Shown piece after piece: positions 61,401 to 64,000 of a stretch of 64,000 bases of DNA (positions are counted from its first letter, which is position 1; every line of letters starts with the position of its first letter). Source of the DNA: Nymphaea colorata (Eukaryota; Streptophyta; Magnoliopsida; Nymphaeales; Nymphaeaceae); assembly GCF_008831285.2 (NCBI RefSeq), contig NC_045138.2:24275934-24339933 (forward strand), given 5' to 3'. A model generated the notes under the pieces. It saw only the letters and a list, made by a program, of their open reading frames with translations, had not been told where the DNA came from and did no database searches. The position numbers and the translations under genes were made by a program.

Positions 61401-61653
61401 ACTTTGGCAGGTTAGTTTCTACCCATCTTCAAATTAGCAAATTCAAAACACCTACACTAATTCTTCTTTTCTCTTTTCTTTTGTTTTCTGTTTCTTGTTT
61501 TCAGATGATTATTTCACAACTCGACTACCCATCGTGAAGAAAAGGATAGCTCAGGGTGGTGTCAGGTTAGCCATGACCTTGAACGACGTGCTTGGCAATC
61601 AGGAAGATAAGTTGTTGGGTCAAGATGAAGATTACAAGGAGGAAGATGCTTGA
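58459..61653 (+). CDS. BFN1: S1/P1-type nuclease, BFN1/ENDO1-like
   Basis: A secreted bifunctional nuclease of the BFN1/ENDO1 type, known for nucleic acid breakdown in senescence and programmed cell death. Nine exons: 58459-58605, 60047-60227, 60392-60499, 60580-60635, 60726-60809, 60922-61017, 61109-61173, 61337-61410 and 61505-61653, joined in frame to 319 residues. The signal peptide (hydrophobic FLIGSLILLPHVV) ends before mature Trp (WSKEGH). The BFN1-like run CRIAQELLSPEA is followed by DQIRHWYKYRWTSPLHYIDT, then RDCHDQYGNKDMC. HFMGDIHQPLHVGFTSDEGG and NLHHVWDRDI carry further zinc ligands. LPIVKKRIAQGGVRLAMTLN lies near the end, before an acidic tail. Exons 2, 3, 4, 5 and 8 are exactly as long as in the upstream gene. 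Intron 1 (1.44 kb) holds a GCTCGA-rich dispersed repeat. Confidence 0.95.
58760..59175. repeat. GCTCGAACT-rich dispersed repeat in intron 1
   Basis: Many short variants of GCTCGAACTC, CTTGAATTCAAG and AGCTTGTTTA, as in the 22940-23400 block. Non-coding; it lies inside intron 1 of the BFN1-like gene and partly explains its length. Confidence 0.5.
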
Positions 61654-62746
61654 AAGAAATTCAACTGTACCATATTCCCAATTGTTGCTTGTATACAAAT
61701 TTCATGTACAAGAAAGCTCTATATACAATCTTCAACAAGATGAACAAGAATAACTCTGTAACTTGCACGTGTCTAGTTTCACCGAACGATAAAAACAAGG
61801 AAAACAAAAGCAAGAAAAGAAAGAATGAGCTTACAGTAAAAACATCTATGTATCCGAACCATTTACAAGAAGGGCACAAAACGAGTACCTTAGCTTGCCA
61901 CAGGGAGAGCTGCCTCTCCCTGCTATCTCGTGCGTTCACCTGGTTAAATTGCCAAGGAAAATTTTTGGCAGTACCTGCGCAAATTGTCCAATACACTGGT
62001 TGCTTGGCATTAAAATGTCCACTCTGTTCAGTCCGCCCATCGGGTGCCATTGCTGAACAGGACGCGGAGCATGACGGCCATGCATGTTGCTTCCAAGAAA
62101 AGCCACCCCGTTTCAACCAGGCGTTGGTTCGAGAATCATTACAGGTCTGTGGATCCAGTTGCATAGGCCTGGCTGCTGTTGCAATGCATCTAGCAAGGCT
62201 AAATCTTGCAGAGATATATGGTCCACGGATAATCATGGACAAGGACGGATGAAGAGTTGAGCGAGTCGGCGACACCGATTCAGTTTTGCAATTTCCGATC
62301 CCCGCGTAGCTGTCGAAGACTGTAAGTGGCTTCCCCTGACGCAACGACAACATTCCTTCACGCCACACCCTTCATTAAATAATTGTCAGGACCAGTCTTC
62401 CAAGTAAAGAAAACTGCCAAACATCTTTCTCACACCTGCACTGACGAATCAAAAGCGATGACAATGGCTTCTTACTGTAATCCAACTGAATAACAACCCC
62501 CAGTTTTGCAGAAAACCTTTGAAATGGCATAAAACTTAGTCAGAAGATGATCCTTGGTAGGGGGTAGTTAAGCATCCTAGAGTAGATGCCAAATTGGAGT
62601 CGATTCATGCTGATGGGATGATGCTTCCTGATTGCGTATGGTCATGCTCACCTGAGACTTCGACGGCAAGACAGAAGAAGAGGTTGGGAACATGTGTATA
62701 TAACAGATCGTTTGGTGCTTGTGGTGAGAGGAAATCGTTGGGAAGT
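61654..62746. promoter_or_regulatory. Intergenic region and promoter of the third nuclease gene
   Basis: The first half holds the 3' UTR of the BFN1-like gene and sequence without a recognised gene; two long overlapping ORFs on opposite strands (61650-62252, 61661-62368) have no family signature. From about 62330 it is homologous to the 57970-58458 promoter. Confidence 0.5.
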
Positions 62747-62881
62747 ATGAAGAGGATAGGTGCTATGAGGAGTCCAGCTAAGTGGGTTACTGGTTTCCTG
62801 TTTGGTTTCTTGCTTGTGGTGGCCCCTCTGGTTCAGTCATGGAGCAAAGAAGGCCATATCATGACCTGCCGGGTCGCTCAG
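62747..62881 (+). CDS. S1/P1-type nuclease, third copy, exon 1 only
   Basis: First exon of another BFN1-like nuclease. It has a signal peptide (VTGFLFGFLLVVAPLV) followed by WSKEGHIMTCRVAQ and a GT donor at 62882, the same border as exon 1 of the 58459 gene. The position matching that gene's ATG reads TCG here, so the start must have moved to the ATG four codons further on. Exon 2 is not found in the remaining 1.1 kb. In the neighbour, intron 1 is 1.44 kb, so the rest probably lies beyond the window end. It cannot be said from here whether the copy is complete. Confidence 0.8.
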
Positions 62882-64000
62882 GTTCTTTTCTCCACTTCGC
62901 ATGATCAAGTTGGTACTAGGCGGTCCCTGTGTCCCAGATGAACATGTCATTCATGTGGATTGAGTGCACGCGTCATTATTTTCAATATCTATGAGGTGTT
63001 TGAGCAAAATAGGTCAGTGTCTTTCGAATGAAAACGCTTTTCACTTCGAAAATGATTTGTCGATTCTTGAAAAAGAAGCATGAAGAGGGAATCGGCCTCG
63101 GTGCATACGTCTTTTTAAGAAGACCTGTGAACGTTCGGTTTGACATTTAAATGCAAGTGATCGTGGGGATCATTTTTAAGGGGGCTGGACGCAGTGGACA
63201 TATCAAAGGTTACTAAGCAATTAGTTTTCATTTATTAGAGTTTTTATAACAAGTTGAACATACATAGTAGAGGTTACATCCCAAGAAACCAGAACAGGTC
63301 TAGTACCTTAGGGAATGGAAGAAAGACGAGCACTTTTGATCTCAATTAAGATGAAATGTTCTTGTTACCCTCCAAAAGGATCTTCTTTATGTTTATTTAT
63401 GAGAAACTCTCGTTCATGTAACACCCAGAAAGCCTTACCCTTACGTCTCCAAGATTCTAACATTTTTACTTTCTTTTAGATTCACCTCATTAACACAACA
63501 TCTAGCTACCGCACAGTTTTGGACTCATTTTAAAAATGAGATATCATCTTATGCGAAGCAAGACCTACACCCCTATATACTAAAGCGGCAAACGGAACTA
63601 TAAATGAAATCCTGACAGATCCAAAGTTGAGCCAAAAGCACTAAGATCCGGTATGAATTAGAACCAGGATCCCGATCCAATGATGTAGAGTTGAATCCCA
63701 CAACACCTTACATCTTCTAATTACATATTTATCCAATAAAAAATGGTCAAAGCATGCTCTTACAAGTAACAATTGCGTCAACATCTGATTTTGGCGCATC
63801 ATATTTCGATAGAATATGCGAAAGCATATCCGTTAGAAAGGTAGCGGACCGCCGACGGTCCAGTCCGGACTCCTGCTGAAGGACGTTTGATTATTTGTTC
63901 TGGGAGCATTGGTCGGAACGTCCCCATTTTTAGGGACAGGACGTAAGCTTAAAGTGGGCCGTTCCTGGCATGGAGCCTCCATTCCTTGCCGGCAAAGCCG
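62882..64000. other. Probable intron 1 of the third nuclease, no exon seen
   Basis: No match to nuclease exon 2 (the expected LLPDY, CTWAD or PLHYID motifs are absent) and no other gene. The last 170 bp are GC-richer, with GGACCG/CGGTCC phrases of the dispersed-repeat type. Confidence 0.5.

Noticed and set aside
61661-62368. 235-codon minus-strand ORF and the overlapping 200-codon plus-strand ORF
   Set aside because: They overlap on opposite strands downstream of a complete nuclease gene. Neither has a family motif, and the right part is the duplicated promoter, which is not coding in the other copy.

Overview
The window is nuclear DNA of a flowering plant. The evidence is GT-AG introns with plant-type branch regions, a plant LSD1-like demethylase, a DYW-class pentatricopeptide repeat protein, a THESEUS1-type malectin-like receptor kinase, root-cap/LEA-related proteins and BFN1-type S1/P1 nucleases. 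It is AT-rich and gene-poor, with many GA/CT and CA microsatellites, MITE-like elements and one decayed LINE. The sequence alone does not settle the species.

Region by region. 0-12 kb holds mostly broken material: scrambled pieces of a katanin p80 (KTN80) gene around 4.1-6 kb, a 472-bp MITE at 6.3 kb, and a degenerate neprosin-domain (DUF239) gene at 7.7-10.8 kb. A small intact gene for mitochondrial ribosomal protein mS33 lies at 12.5 kb (minus). 13-19 kb shows no gene. A two-exon LDL2-like histone demethylase is at 19.0-21.4 kb (minus), and a six-exon PIG3-type quinone oxidoreductase at 24.4-27.9 kb (minus). A frameshifted LINE reverse transcriptase lies at 29.1-31.3 kb (minus), followed by an intronless DYW-type PPR gene at 31.9-34.4 kb (minus).

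35.7-42.9 kb is an inverted (head-to-head) duplication of a two-exon root-cap family gene. The right copy is intact. The left copy has a 1-bp deletion in exon 1, a 3-bp deletion in exon 2, a changed TATA box and a lost stop codon, so it is very probably a pseudogene. An intronless THE1 receptor kinase gene is at 44.9-47.4 kb (minus). 47.5-53.7 kb is gene-poor. From 53.7 kb to the window end there is a plus-strand tandem cluster of S1/P1 nucleases: a complete nine-exon ENDO3/4-like gene, a complete nine-exon BFN1/ENDO1-like gene with the same splice phases, and the first exon of a third, BFN1-like copy that runs out of the window. The second and third copies also share duplicated promoter sequence.

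The genes do not form one pathway. The most informative signals are the local duplications with unequal decay (root-cap pair, nuclease cluster), the hexanucleotide expansion inside the DYW zinc-binding tail of the PPR protein, and two decayed multi-exon genes (neprosin, katanin p80). I found no evidence for a wholly new kind of system.
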